Source of the DNA: Leptospira koniambonensis
Lineage (GTDB): Bacteria; Spirochaetota; Leptospiria; Leptospirales; Leptospiraceae
Direction of reading: 5' to 3'
Assembly (NCBI RefSeq): GCF_004769555.1
Contig: NZ_RQFY01000004.1
Coordinates: forward strand, 744,001-808,000
Length of the DNA stretch: 64,000 nucleotides
Below are positions 18,234 through 30,922 of this stretch, piece after piece. The notes below the pieces were generated by a model. That model ran no database searches, was not told the DNA's origin, and saw only the letters and a program-made list of their open reading frames with translations. The translations under genes and the position numbers were made by a program. How positions within the stretch are numbered: position 1 is the stretch's first letter; the number at the start of each line of letters is the position of its first letter.

Positions 18234-19574
18234 ATGTGGATTTCTTACTTTATGAAATACGTTAAGAGCATCAGCTCAGTCTTTTTTTTTCATTTCATTC
18301 TAATTTCTTTTCTATTTTCCTGCGCATCCGCCGGAGTTAAAGGTTTCGGCTTTGTAACGGGAAACACTGTTTCTCTATACGAAAAACCCACTGCAAAAAG
18401 TAAGAAAATAGCCCAAATCAGCTCTTCCTCCAATTATGAAGTAATTGAGTCTGAAATTCCAGACAAAGAAGTAGGTTCCAAATTATTATGGTATAAAATT
18501 TCCAGCCCAAAGGGTTCCGGGTATCTTTCCTACGATGAGGAAATCGTTAAATCCAATATTTCGACCTTCTTGCCTCCAGCAAACGGAAGATTTGCGTTAG
18601 TCACAGCTAACCCTCTGCAAGTAAGGGAACAGCCTAGTTTAAAGGCAAAAGTGACTGGAAAACTTAACGCCAAAACTTTGGTAGAAGTGCAAAACGAATC
18701 CAAACAGGAAGTAAAGATAGAAGGTAAGTCTGGCTCTTGGCTGCAAATCAAAAGTTCTGATGGCAAATTAGGTTATGCTTACTCTGCCTTTTTAATGAGA
18801 GCAGCCACTTCTGAAGAATTGAAAGCTATTGAAAACCTAGTCGTTAGCGACGGAGGCTGGGCAGAATTAACCGGAAACCCAAATGTAGTATATAGATTCG
18901 AAGCAGGAAAATTTAACTTTTCTAAAAAGCCTTCCAGTCTTCCTAGTTTGGGCGGATCTTTTCAATTCGAGAATAAAGTAATTACTCCTAAAGGAAAAGT
19001 TTTCTACAGCTTCGGGAAAACGAATATTTATGTAGGATCCGAATTTCTCAAAACGTATCCTGACTATGCTACCTTATCACTCAAACATTTACCTTCCAGT
19101 TTCGATAAGAAGTTAGCAGAAGCGATAATTAAAAGTATCTCCAAAGAAACTGACTTTGACAATACTAGTTATGAAGAAACTGTTTTTGGAAAAAGAGCTC
19201 TTTATCTAGTCTCTCATAGTGATGTAAATAAATCTGAATATTCAACTTATTCTAACAAATATTTCTTCTTAAAAGACGGAATGAATTACACTTTATTAGA
19301 AGGTGACTTCTCAAACGTTGAAACTACCGATATTGATGAAGATGGAATTCCGGAACTTGTTTCTTCTTATTCGGAAGGAAGAAGTGGATATTCTTATACT
19401 AAAATTTACAGATTTAATGGTAATACTTTCGATTTGCTGATCCAAAACACGGATGAGTGTTCTTCAATCGAATATTATTATAAAACCATTACCGAAAAGA
19501 CCGGTTTATGTGAAGGTCAGATCAAAAAAGAATATAATTATAAATTGGTTAGAGGAAAACTTATCCCCGAGTAA
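18234..19574 (+). CDS. Lipoprotein with tandem bacterial SH3 domains
   Basis: About 446 residues. After a hydrophobic signal ending in FSCAS there are two SH3b-type repeats: the first around GNTVSLYEKPTAKSKKIAQI, the second around ANPLQVREQPSLKAKVTGKL and GSWLQIKSSDGKLGYAY. The C-terminal part is a separate domain with a DIDEDGIPELV element like a VCBS/FG-GAP calcium site. The ATG at 18234 is preceded by GGTGG at a good distance; ATGs at 18183 and 18252 are also possible. A cell-envelope role is likely; function is unknown. Confidence 0.72.
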   Translation: MWISYFMKYVKSISSVFFFHFILISFLFSCASAGVKGFGFVTGNTVSLYEKPTAKSKKIAQISSSSNYEVIESEIPDKEVGSKLLWYKISSPKGSGYLSYDEEIVKSNISTFLPPANGRFALVTANPLQVREQPSLKAKVTGKLNAKTLVEVQNESKQEVKIEGKSGSWLQIKSSDGKLGYAYSAFLMRAATSEELKAIENLVVSDGGWAELTGNPNVVYRFEAGKFNFSKKPSSLPSLGGSFQFENKVITPKGKVFYSFGKTNIYVGSEFLKTYPDYATLSLKHLPSSFDKKLAEAIIKSISKETDFDNTSYEETVFGKRALYLVSHSDVNKSEYSTYSNKYFFLKDGMNYTLLEGDFSNVETTDIDEDGIPELVSSYSEGRSGYSYTKIYRFNGNTFDLLIQNTDECSSIEYYYKTITEKTGLCEGQIKKEYNYKLVRGKLIPE

Positions 19575-19613
19575 TTTCCAAAGATAATAAGAGTCTGGAT
19601 AAATTACTTCTTT

Positions 19614-20792
19614 TTATCCGGATTCTTTTCCTGTAAATTTTTCCCTTTCCTGGACAATCACTGTCTTCTTCAGAATAATCTTCATCGTTTCTTTCTTATT
19701 CATGGGTGTGAGTATTTTTTCAATATCATTTAGATAATCGATCCAAAGTTCGATTTTAAGAGAAACAGGTCTTTCTTGTAGTTCCAAATAAAACTCCTTT
19801 ACCGCTGAATTTTGGCCTTCTTCAGGTGCAGGGATCCTTGAATCATAAATTAGTTTTTTAGGTGCAGATTGTTTTTCTCTCTCTTCTTTAGAAGTGATCT
19901 TATATAACTTCCTAAGTAGAAATTCTTCATGTAATTTGCCTGTATCAGAAAAAACTTTTAATCTTAATGCTCTAAAAAGATCTCCAGTAGGATAAGCATG
20001 TCCGATCCCGATCGAGTGAACTTGTACTAGAATTGTTTTAGAAGAAACATATTTCAATTCTACATATAAACTTTCCTTTAAGTTTTCGATACCATGGCCA
20101 CCTCTAAAATTGTGAGATCTTTTAGAACCAGGAGCCAAATGACAATCTATACAATCAGATTCCTTTGCAAACCCAGAACCACTCCATTCATCTTTAGTTC
20201 CCTGCATTACAAGATCTGAATATTGTATTGGTTTGGCTTGATCTGATAAAGAGGCCCATGTAGGAAAATTAAATTGGTGGCAGGACTCACAGAGTTTTTC
20301 TGTCCCGAATTCCTCGACGACATTATATTTGTGATACAGTTGATCCGATTTAGGAAGTTCTTTTGTGATGATCTCTCCTTTTCTTACATGGCACACATTG
20401 CAAGATATACCTTCTTCTCGTTTGTAAATAGTTTGAGAGGAGATATTTCTTAAAGGTGCATGACAATTTTCACACCATTGCATTGGCTCAATAGTAAAAC
20501 TGTGCTGGTACAAACTATTTGTATGAGCTACCTTGTGGCGAGAAGCTGACCAGTTTTCGTAGACTTGCTTGTGACAAACTTTACAATCAGATGCGGATCC
20601 TAGAATTTTTCCGGTATATCTATCTCTGATCGAATCTTTATTTGGATCAAAATTTACTGCGTGTAAACCTTTTTCTAAACCTAATACTATCTCTAATCGA
20701 TTTTGAAAATTTTCTGAACTTAAGTTAACTATAGAAATTAAGATAAGAGCGAAGGCTAAAATAATGCCGATCGAAAGAGTTTTAAACTTCAT
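19614..20792 (-). CDS. Five-heme c-type cytochrome
   Basis: A 392-residue exported multiheme cytochrome. An N-terminal hydrophobic helix (residues 5-24) anchors or exports it. Five CxxCH motifs are at residues 70, 107, 131, 168 and 214, with further His (for example HKVAH, SHNFRGGHG) as possible distal ligands, as in the cytochrome c554 family. The C-terminal 150 residues lack heme motifs and look beta-rich. Its start overlaps the dusB stop by one base (TAATG), so it is translationally coupled to the gyrase-dusB run. The electron partner is unknown. Confidence 0.88.
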   Translation of the reverse strand: MKFKTLSIGIILAFALILISIVNLSSENFQNRLEIVLGLEKGLHAVNFDPNKDSIRDRYTGKILGSASDCKVCHKQVYENWSASRHKVAHTNSLYQHSFTIEPMQWCENCHAPLRNISSQTIYKREEGISCNVCHVRKGEIITKELPKSDQLYHKYNVVEEFGTEKLCESCHQFNFPTWASLSDQAKPIQYSDLVMQGTKDEWSGSGFAKESDCIDCHLAPGSKRSHNFRGGHGIENLKESLYVELKYVSSKTILVQVHSIGIGHAYPTGDLFRALRLKVFSDTGKLHEEFLLRKLYKITSKEEREKQSAPKKLIYDSRIPAPEEGQNSAVKEFYLELQERPVSLKIELWIDYLNDIEKILTPMNKKETMKIILKKTVIVQEREKFTGKESG

Positions 20793-21745
20793 TAGACTAA
20801 AACTTTCGATTCTTCCAGAACTCCCAAAAGAATACCGATCAGTTTTTCAGGATCTTCCATTTTAAGAAGTTCGAGTCGCATAGGCTCCACTTCTTTTCTG
20901 GATTGTATATAACGCACCAGATGTTTTCGGAGGAGGATAAGACCGTATTTATCTCCAAAAGTTTCTCTCATCAATTGCAAATGACTTAAGGTTGTGGATA
21001 TTATTTCTTCGAAACTTAGATTTTCTTTTTTTATGTTTGAGAATATCCAAGGGTTCCCGATGGAATTCCTACCAACAAGAACTCCGTCTACCTTAGATTC
21101 TTCTTTTCTGCGAACCGCTTCTTCATAACTGCTTACATCACCGTTTCCGAAGATAGGAACTTTTCTTTCTGATTTTATATCCGCGATCGCATCCCAATCT
21201 GCTTTTCCGGAGTAGCCCATTTCGCGGGTCCTTCCATGAACTGAGATTGCCATCACTCCTGATTCTTCTAAAATCCTGGACACTTCCATATAATTTCTAG
21301 AAGTATCATCCCAGCCCAGACGGATCTTTGCAGTCACTGGAATGTCCAGCGTCTTTCTCATTTCTTCTATTATTTTTCCTGCATATACAGGTTTGCGGAG
21401 AAGCCCCACACCGGATCCTCGCATAGAAACATTTCGAGCAGGGCAGCCCATATTTAGATCGATGATATCAGGATTTAATTCGCGAATTCTTTTTGCAGCG
21501 TCTACTATGATCTCAAGTTTGTTACCGAAGATCTGGAAAGTTATTGGTCTTTCTTCTTCACGAAAACGTAATAGAGATAATGCTTTTTTAGATCCTACAG
21601 CGAGGCTGTCTGTGGAAACAAATTCGGTATAGGAGAATGCAGATCCGTATCTGCGGGCCATGGTCCTAGTCGGGCTATCACTGATCCCGGCCATCGGCGA
21701 CATGGCCAACCAACCGGGAATTTCGACAGAACCGATGCGGATCAT
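20792..21745 (-). CDS. dusB: tRNA-dihydrouridine synthase (DusB type)
   Basis: FMN enzyme that reduces uridine to dihydrouridine in tRNA. Characteristic elements: MSPMAGISDSPTRTMAR at the start, IDLNMGCPARNVSMRGSG with the catalytic Cys, VHGRTREMGYSGKADW and GNGDVSS for FMN phosphate, and GVLVGRNSIGNPW near the end. The 317-residue length is normal. It overlaps gyrA by four bases (ATGA) and the five-heme cytochrome by one base, so all three are read from one message. Confidence 0.95.
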   Translation of the reverse strand: MIRIGSVEIPGWLAMSPMAGISDSPTRTMARRYGSAFSYTEFVSTDSLAVGSKKALSLLRFREEERPITFQIFGNKLEIIVDAAKRIRELNPDIIDLNMGCPARNVSMRGSGVGLLRKPVYAGKIIEEMRKTLDIPVTAKIRLGWDDTSRNYMEVSRILEESGVMAISVHGRTREMGYSGKADWDAIADIKSERKVPIFGNGDVSSYEEAVRRKEESKVDGVLVGRNSIGNPWIFSNIKKENLSFEEIISTTLSHLQLMRETFGDKYGLILLRKHLVRYIQSRKEVEPMRLELLKMEDPEKLIGILLGVLEESKVLV

Positions 21746-24255
21746 TTTTCTTTGCTTTCACGAATCACAGTACAATCCTGGACCCTATCATTGTCCTTGA
21801 TGTCTACGACTCTGACTCCTACTGCAGTTCTTCCCATTTTAGAAATTTGGTTAGCTTCAGTTCTAATAACCATTCCTTGCTGGGTAACTAAGATGATCTC
21901 ATCCTCTTCTCCCACAGAACTTACTGCAACTGCTGCACCGTTTTTCTCTCCGACTTTCAAGAAGGCCATTCCTTTGCCTCCTCTTCCCTTGGTTCCAAAC
22001 TCTTCGAATCCAAGTCGTTTTCCGTAGCCGTTTTCAGAGATCACGAATAGATCATCACCTTCTACCACTTTAGAAAGTCCTACGATCGCGTCCTCTTTGG
22101 CGAGTCTCATTCCTGTAACACCTTGTGCAGTTCTTCCTTGAGCGCGGATTGTATCCATTTCTATTCGAAGTGCAAGTCCGTTTGCAGAGAAGATCATCAC
22201 GTTATCACCTTTGATGACGGAAATTACTTCAATGAGTTGGTCTCCGTCTCTTAGACCGATAGCGATGATACCTGATTTTTTAACGTTACCGAATTCAGAT
22301 AATTCTACTCGTTTAATAAATCCGTTCTTAGTTACGAGTAATAGATCTTTTCCTTTGTCTTCTTCTTTGAATGTGAAGATCGCAGAAATAGTCTCGTTCT
22401 CGCCAAGGCCTATGATTGCTTTTAAGGATTTTCCTCTGGCTTCTTTGGATGCCTGAGGAAGTTCGTAAGCCTTCATCATATATACTTTTCCGGTATTGGA
22501 GAAGAACATTACATTGTCGTGGGTCATGGCGGTTTTCATGATCTTGACCACGTCTTCTCTCTTTTGAGAAAGACCTTGGATCCCTTTTCCACCACGTCTT
22601 TGTCTTTTGAAAGTATCCAGAGGAAGTCTTTTTATGAATTGATCATAAGTAATTTGTAATACAACTTCTTCGTCCGCTATCAGATCTTCTGCATTGAAAG
22701 TAGAAGATTCTACACTTTCTAAACTAATATCAGTCTTTCTTTTGTTTCCGAATTTTTCAGAAACTTCGGCAAGTTCGGTACAAACTATATCAGCGACTCT
22801 TTCCGGTTTTGCCAAAATGTCTTTTAGATCTACGATTAAAGCTCGAACTTCTGCCAACTCATCGATTACCTTTTGGACTTCCAAAGAAGTTAATCTTTGT
22901 AGTCTCATCTCCAAAATCGCGTCAGCTTGGACATCAGAAAGAACGAATCGAGCCATCAATTGTTCTTTTGCTTCCGGAGCATTTTTAGATGCACGGATTA
23001 CTTTGATTACTTCTTCGATATTCTCGAGTGCGATCTTCAATCCTTCTAAGATATGAGCGCGTTTTTCAGCCTTATCTAGATCGAACTGAGTTCTACGAAC
23101 GATTACTTCTTTTCTGTGGAGAGAATAAGCAACCAGGATCTCTTTTATATTAAAGATCTTAGGTTTATTATCCAAGATCGCAAGCATTGTGATCCCATAA
23201 CTTACTTGTAATTGAGTAAGTTTCAGAAGTTGATTTAGAATTACTTGTGCATTTGCATCTTTTTTAATATGGATCTCTACTCTGATACCTTTTCTATCAG
23301 ATAGATCTAAAATTTCAGAAATTCCTTCGACTTGTTTTTCGTTAACAAGCTCACCAATTCTTTCTAGAAGAGTCTTTTTATTTACTTGGTAAGGAATTTC
23401 GGTAACTACAATTACTTCTCTTCCTTTTTTATTCTCTTCGATCTCTACTTTGGAACGAATGCGGATTGAGCCTTTACCGGAATGGTATGCGGATAATAAA
23501 CCTTCTCCGCCAATGATCGTACCACCAGTGGGGAAATCCGGGCCCGGCATTATTTTAAGAATTTCTGATATACTTACATCAGGATTTTTGATTACTGTGA
23601 TAACAGCTTCAATTGTTTCTCTCAAGTTATGAGGAGGAATGTTTGTAGCCATTCCCACTGCAATTCCGGAAGAACCGTTTACTAGTAAGTTAGGAAAATT
23701 TGCAGGAAGTACATCTGGCTGCTGTTTGGTATCATCGAAGTTTGGAGAAAAATTTACAGTTTCCTTTTCAATATCTCTTAAAAGTTCTTCTGCAACTTTC
23801 GCAAGTCTTGCTTCTGTATATCGATATGCTGCAGGGTTGTCTCCGTCTATCGATCCGTAGTTTCCTTGCCCGTCAATAAGAGGAACCCTAAGAGAAAACT
23901 CTTGGACCATACGAACCAATGCATCGTATACGGAGCTATCTCCGTGAGGGTGATAATTACCTAATACTTCTCCAACGATTTTTGCACACTTAACGTAAGG
24001 ACGGTCACTTCTCCAAGCCCTTTCGTTCATTGCATGTAGAATACGTCTGTGAACCGGTTTTAAACCGTCTCTTACGTCAGGAAGAGCTCTTCCCACAATT
24101 ACGCTCATCGCATAACCGAGGTAGGCTTCCTTCATTTGGTCTTCGATCTCGACAGGAATTACCCTGACGCCGTTCTTCAATGCATCACCAATATCAGGAC
24201 GGGAAGAAAGGCTGAATCCTAAAGTTTTTGTTTCGTTCTCTAGCTCTTCGCTCAT
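21742..24255 (-). CDS. gyrA: DNA gyrase subunit A
   Basis: GyrA cuts and rejoins DNA and, with GyrB, introduces negative supercoils. The 837-residue length is standard. The catalytic Tyr is 146 (RYTEARL). The quinolone-resistance region reads HPHGDSSVYDALVRM: the Ser and Asp matching E. coli S83 and D87 are both kept, so no resistance change is seen. The GyrA box QRRGGKG is present, followed by the beta-pinwheel repeats. It lies 30 nt after gyrB and overlaps dusB by four bases. Confidence 0.98.
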   Translation of the reverse strand: MSEELENETKTLGFSLSSRPDIGDALKNGVRVIPVEIEDQMKEAYLGYAMSVIVGRALPDVRDGLKPVHRRILHAMNERAWRSDRPYVKCAKIVGEVLGNYHPHGDSSVYDALVRMVQEFSLRVPLIDGQGNYGSIDGDNPAAYRYTEARLAKVAEELLRDIEKETVNFSPNFDDTKQQPDVLPANFPNLLVNGSSGIAVGMATNIPPHNLRETIEAVITVIKNPDVSISEILKIMPGPDFPTGGTIIGGEGLLSAYHSGKGSIRIRSKVEIEENKKGREVIVVTEIPYQVNKKTLLERIGELVNEKQVEGISEILDLSDRKGIRVEIHIKKDANAQVILNQLLKLTQLQVSYGITMLAILDNKPKIFNIKEILVAYSLHRKEVIVRRTQFDLDKAEKRAHILEGLKIALENIEEVIKVIRASKNAPEAKEQLMARFVLSDVQADAILEMRLQRLTSLEVQKVIDELAEVRALIVDLKDILAKPERVADIVCTELAEVSEKFGNKRKTDISLESVESSTFNAEDLIADEEVVLQITYDQFIKRLPLDTFKRQRRGGKGIQGLSQKREDVVKIMKTAMTHDNVMFFSNTGKVYMMKAYELPQASKEARGKSLKAIIGLGENETISAIFTFKEEDKGKDLLLVTKNGFIKRVELSEFGNVKKSGIIAIGLRDGDQLIEVISVIKGDNVMIFSANGLALRIEMDTIRAQGRTAQGVTGMRLAKEDAIVGLSKVVEGDDLFVISENGYGKRLGFEEFGTKGRGGKGMAFLKVGEKNGAAVAVSSVGEEDEIILVTQQGMVIRTEANQISKMGRTAVGVRVVDIKDNDRVQDCTVIRESKEK

Positions 24256-24285
24256 TTTTATTTAGAATTTCCTATTACCAATATA

Positions 24286-26743
<2,458 letters not shown>

Positions 26744-26747
<4 letters not shown>

Positions 26748-27841
26748 TGATAAGGAGTGACTAATCCATTTTTGACTACAAAGATCTGTTTTTCATCTTC
26801 AAGTCTTCCCACATAGTCGGAGATACCTTCGAGGTCGGTGGTGGTAAAAAAAGCCTGCCCCGAATTCAAAACAAGATCCACAAAATATTCTCTTCTTTTT
26901 ACATCCAATTCTCTAATTACATCATCAATTAGAAGAATAGGGGTCCTCCCCAATTTCCTGCGATAATACTCAAAAGCGGCAGCTTTTAAAGAAATCACAG
27001 TACTTCTCTTTTGACCTTGAGAAGCGAAATCCATGATATCACGATTATCTTCTCCAATATATAGATCGTCTCTATGGATCCCGACAGAAGTATAACCTAG
27101 TTTTCGATCTCTATTAATATTTCTTTGTAAGGTTTCCTTAAAATTTTCCAGATCGAAAAAGCTGGGTTTGTATTCAAGAGTTAGATTGTCTCTTCCACCA
27201 CTTAACTTTTTTAGATTTTCTCTATAGATAGGATCGAATTCTAAAATGAATTCTTTTCTTTTATTAAATATACTGATCCCTTTTTCAATGAGTCTTTGAT
27301 TCCAAATTTCATAAAGACCAGGATCAGAAGATCCACTTTTTAAAAGTGCATTTCTTTGTTTTAAGATGCGATTATATTCTATTAGATCATTTAAGTAAGA
27401 AGGATCTAAAGAAGAAAGTAGACTGTCCAAAAATCTTCTTCTTTCTGAAGGCCCGCCCTCTACGATCACTAGATCCAGAGGAGTCATCAGAACGCTTAGG
27501 AACTTTCCTACTAAGTCAGATCTTTTTTTAACTTCTTCTTGATTGAATTTAAGTTTGCGGCGACTAACAGGTTTTTTAGAAAAGCCTAATTCATAAATTT
27601 CTTTTTTATGATCTCTGTCGACTTCACCTTTGATATAATATCCGTCTGAATTCCAGCGGATCAAATTTCCTTCTTCTGATTCTCTAAAACTTTTTAGCCA
27701 AGAGATCATAGAGATTGCTTCGAGTAGGTTTGTTTTTCCTTCTCCGTTTTCTCCCACAAAGAAAATAAGCCTGGAATGGAACTCCAGGCTTATCTGTTCG
27801 TGATTTCTGAAATTGAGAAGCCTTAGGCTTCGTAAAAACAC
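26744..27841 (-). CDS. recF: DNA replication and repair protein RecF
   Basis: SMC-like ATPase that works with RecO and RecR to load RecA at gapped DNA. Walker A is GENGEGKTN at residues 30-38, the signature [13 protein letters not shown] is near residue 280, and the Walker B-like [11 protein letters not shown] follows. The 365-residue length is typical. It lies 12 nt downstream of dnaN and shares four bases with the DUF721 gene. recR is also in the window. Confidence 0.96.
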
Positions 27842-27853
27842 GGATCTTCTCTT

Positions 27854-28975
27854 TTAGATTTTCATCGGCATGATTACCGATATAAAATCAGGATCAGAAG
27901 GATCTTTGAACACAACAGGTGAACTTGAATCACTAAATTCAATTCTGAATTCATTATCATCAATAGATTTGAATACATCAGATAGATATTCACCTTTGAA
28001 TGCCACAGTAACCTCGTCTCCAGAATACTCGATAGGCATATTAATACTAACCTCATTCACTCCTTGTGTTTGAGCGTAGAAGTTGATATTATTTTTTGTG
28101 AATGTTAAACGTATCTGACGAGTAGGTTCTTCTGCAGCAATCAATGCTTGTCTAAGATAGATCTGGAATCCTTCTTTAGGAATTACTGCACTGAATTTAG
28201 AAGACTTAGGAATTACTTGCTCATAATTCGGGAAGTTACCTTCGATCAATTTACAAAGAAGTTCAATCTGATTTGCATTCACATAGATTTGATTGTCTAT
28301 GATCCCAATCTTTCCAGTTTCAGCAGTCGCGATCATTTTAGAGATCTCTCTAATTGCTTTCGAAGGAATGATAACTGAATCTTTGAATTTCAAAGTAGTA
28401 GAAAGAGGTCTTTCGATCTTACATAATCTTCTGCCATCAGTAACTGCAAATACAAGCTTGTCCCCTTTAGGAACCATGAATAGTCCATTGAAGATATATC
28501 TTTGGTCTTCATGAGCAATTGCATAAGAAGTTTTACGGATCATCTCTGCAAACATTGCAGTTGGGAAATCAGAAATATTAGAAGCATCTACTTTAGGAAT
28601 AGTTTTAATCTCTTCTGCATCCATTCCATTCAGTTTGTTTTTATAATCATTCTTCTTAGTAGCGTCAGTGATATAAGTAATACTTGAATCAGCATCGCCG
28701 TCTTCAGTTGAGAGTAATGCCTCTTCAAAGTGAATGGTTTTAAAAATACTGGATAATTGTTTTGCAGGTAATGAAATATCTCCCGACTTATCTACTTGAG
28801 CATTTAATGATGTTTTAATAGATATCTCTAAGTCAGTTGCAGAAATAGATACGGAAGAAGTTTCAGCTTCTAATTTTAAGTTGGAGAGAACAGAACGTAT
28901 CTCTCTAGCAGAGATTACTCCCTCTACAGCGTGAATCGCTTTTAGGAACTCAGATGTGTTCACTTTGATCTTCAA
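27854..28975 (-). CDS. dnaN: DNA polymerase III sliding clamp (beta subunit)
   Basis: The beta clamp, 373 residues in three repeated domains; the C-terminus ends SVIMPMKI as in other clamps (family VMPMRL-type end). The start is a TTG at 28975, with GGAG eight nucleotides upstream. It is the first gene of the leftward replication run and faces the AT-rich gap next to dnaA, in the same orientation as dnaA. Confidence 0.97.
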   Translation of the reverse strand: MKIKVNTSEFLKAIHAVEGVISAREIRSVLSNLKLEAETSSVSISATDLEISIKTSLNAQVDKSGDISLPAKQLSSIFKTIHFEEALLSTEDGDADSSITYITDATKKNDYKNKLNGMDAEEIKTIPKVDASNISDFPTAMFAEMIRKTSYAIAHEDQRYIFNGLFMVPKGDKLVFAVTDGRRLCKIERPLSTTLKFKDSVIIPSKAIREISKMIATAETGKIGIIDNQIYVNANQIELLCKLIEGNFPNYEQVIPKSSKFSAVIPKEGFQIYLRQALIAAEEPTRQIRLTFTKNNINFYAQTQGVNEVSINMPIEYSGDEVTVAFKGEYLSDVFKSIDDNEFRIEFSDSSSPVVFKDPSDPDFISVIMPMKI

Positions 28976-29300
28976 TTTACATTCTCCATTTCTATAGGTG
29001 ATCTATATATAGATTCTTATATATGTACTGTTGTAGTACTTGTACCTGTGCATATGTAGATAAGAGTCATAACTCTTTAGATAAGGGAAATATGTCGCAT
29101 ATATATTGAAAAGTACAATTTCCAGGACCCGGAAAAAACTCCTGTGTATCTGCTATAATAACCTACAAAACCGAAGTCTATAAGGGACAATAATTTTGTG
29201 TTATGTCTTATTTACTTGTTATGACTAAACTATTAACTAGTTATTTACAAGTTATCTATAGGTCTATGTCGCTTTCAGATAAGAATTGAAACTATGTTTT
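28976..29300. other. dnaA-dnaN intergenic gap, candidate oriC
   Basis: A 325-bp AT-rich gap without a gene. It holds several DnaA-box-like 9-mers: TTATCTACA (minus strand, 29055-29063), TTATCTAAA (minus, 29076-29084), TTATTTACA (29241-29249) and TTATCTATA (29252-29260). A perfect hairpin AAGAGT-CATA-ACTCTT spans 29062-29077. None is the strict TTATCCACA. The octamer TATGTCGC occurs at 29091 and 29265. Candidate origin and dnaN promoter region. Confidence 0.5.
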
Positions 29301-30608
29301 TTATTGGAAACGGAATCGATTCAGAACTTCTTCTACTTTAATGGAAAATTCTTTATCATCTTTCATTTTATTTTCGATGTTACGAACAGCATGGATTACA
29401 GTTGTGTGTTCTGCAGAAAACATTCTTCCAACCTGACTTTTATTCAGTCGGAAACCTTTGTGTAATACATACATACAGAGATGTCGAGGGATTACATACT
29501 CAGGCTTTCTACTCTTACCCATCACTTCATTCGGATCCAAATTATAAAGAGAAGAAATATGTTCGATAACCTTGTCTTGGCTAAGTTGGAAATTCTTTTT
29601 ACGGAAGATACGATTCTTCAGTATCTCCTCTATCATTGTTGTTGTGAAGAATAGATGAGAGAATGCTCTTTTGTGAAGAGCAAGATCATTCAAAGCACCA
29701 AGAAGTGCACGAGTATCATCTTCGATCAAATCCGCAATGAACTGTATATGCTCATGAGAAAGACCCAAATTCAAAATTTGGCAGTTCTTTTCTAGAATTC
29801 CGATACGAATATCTCTATCAGGTGGTTGGATATCCGCCTGAACACCTGTTACAAATCTTGATTTTAATCTTTCGTGAAGAGGAAGTTCGGAACTAGGACG
29901 GTCAGATGCAATCACTATCTGTCTTTTTCTTTCGAATAGAAAATTAAAGATTGAGAAGAACTCTTCTTGTGTCTTCTCCGCTCCTGTGTTCAGAAGTTGG
30001 ATATCATCGATCAATAGACAATTATAAGATTGGTACTTAATTTTGAAAGATTCGATTGAGTCTCTGGACTGAAGGGCGAATAAAAACTCGCTCATGAAGG
30101 ACTTTATATCTACGTAATGTACAGTTTTCCAAGGCTCTTTTTTGAGAATTTCGGAACCTATAGAATGAAGAAGATGGGTTTTACCTACTCCAACTTTCCC
30201 GAATAAGTATAATGGATTGATCTCTGCAGGATTTTTTACACATTCCATTGCAGCGCTGAAAGCGAGGCGGTTCGTATTTCCTACGATAAAATTATCAAAA
30301 GAGTAATCCGGATTAAAAGAATAAGACTTATCTTTGAATTTTTCCTGAAGAACTTCGTTTAAATTTGAAGCTGCTTCTAAAATGATCTCAACTGGGACTC
30401 TGTTTCCACTAGCTCTGAAGATCGCTTCTTCTATATGATTTTGGTATTTTTTCTCAACATGTGTCTTTATGTTAGAAGAAGGAGCTATGAGGATGCAACG
30501 ATCGTCTGTTAAACTCTCTAATTGTAAGGTATATATGAACTTATCAAAGTACGTAGGAGGAATTTCCTTGGAGACTTCCTCTAATACACGCTTCCAGCTA
30601 GGGTCCAA
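29301..30608 (-). CDS. dnaA: Chromosomal replication initiator DnaA, TTG start
   Basis: DnaA binds the origin and melts it, then recruits the helicase. With the TTG start at 30608 it has 435 residues. GGAG lies six nucleotides before that TTG; an in-frame ATG at 30641 has no such site and adds 11 unlikely residues. Domain III has Walker [10 protein letters not shown] (137-145) and Walker [10 protein letters not shown] (198-206). Domain IV has the DNA-binding helix-turn-helix and signature [10 protein letters not shown], where most bacteria have RDHTTV. The Asp-to-Glu change lies at a residue that contacts the DnaA box. Confidence 0.96.
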   Translation of the reverse strand: MDPSWKRVLEEVSKEIPPTYFDKFIYTLQLESLTDDRCILIAPSSNIKTHVEKKYQNHIEEAIFRASGNRVPVEIILEAASNLNEVLQEKFKDKSYSFNPDYSFDNFIVGNTNRLAFSAAMECVKNPAEINPLYLFGKVGVGKTHLLHSIGSEILKKEPWKTVHYVDIKSFMSEFLFALQSRDSIESFKIKYQSYNCLLIDDIQLLNTGAEKTQEEFFSIFNFLFERKRQIVIASDRPSSELPLHERLKSRFVTGVQADIQPPDRDIRIGILEKNCQILNLGLSHEHIQFIADLIEDDTRALLGALNDLALHKRAFSHLFFTTTMIEEILKNRIFRKKNFQLSQDKVIEHISSLYNLDPNEVMGKSRKPEYVIPRHLCMYVLHKGFRLNKSQVGRMFSAEHTTVIHAVRNIENKMKDDKEFSIKVEEVLNRFRFQ

Positions 30609-30922
30609 ACAAAACTCCAAAGAAAAAAATCCAAAACGCACCGACGACTTACTGAATACGAAACTCGTATTTGTCTCGGAAAAGAAAAAAAATAATTAGG
30701 AAACGGTCCGAAGGACCATCCGACGAGATTACACTATTTTTCTCATGTCAGTCGCATACAAATGAAAATTCGGAAATCGAAAAGGAAACCTTAGGAAAAA
30801 CACAGTAGATTAGTGATAGATAAATCATTATGTCGCTTAGTGTAATTACTAGTATTTTGTTATATTTAACCGTTGTTATGCGAAGTGAATGTATAGAATT
30901 TAAAGAAAATATAAAGGAATTT
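30609..30922. other. Gap upstream of dnaA, no gene seen
   Basis: A 314-bp gap between dnaA and holB. It must hold the dnaA promoter, which I could not place with confidence. It has one DnaA-box-like 9-mer (TTATCTATC, minus strand, 30815-30823) and a third copy of TATGTCGC (30829-30836). The half next to holB is AT-rich. It could be part of a bipartite origin. Confidence 0.35.
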
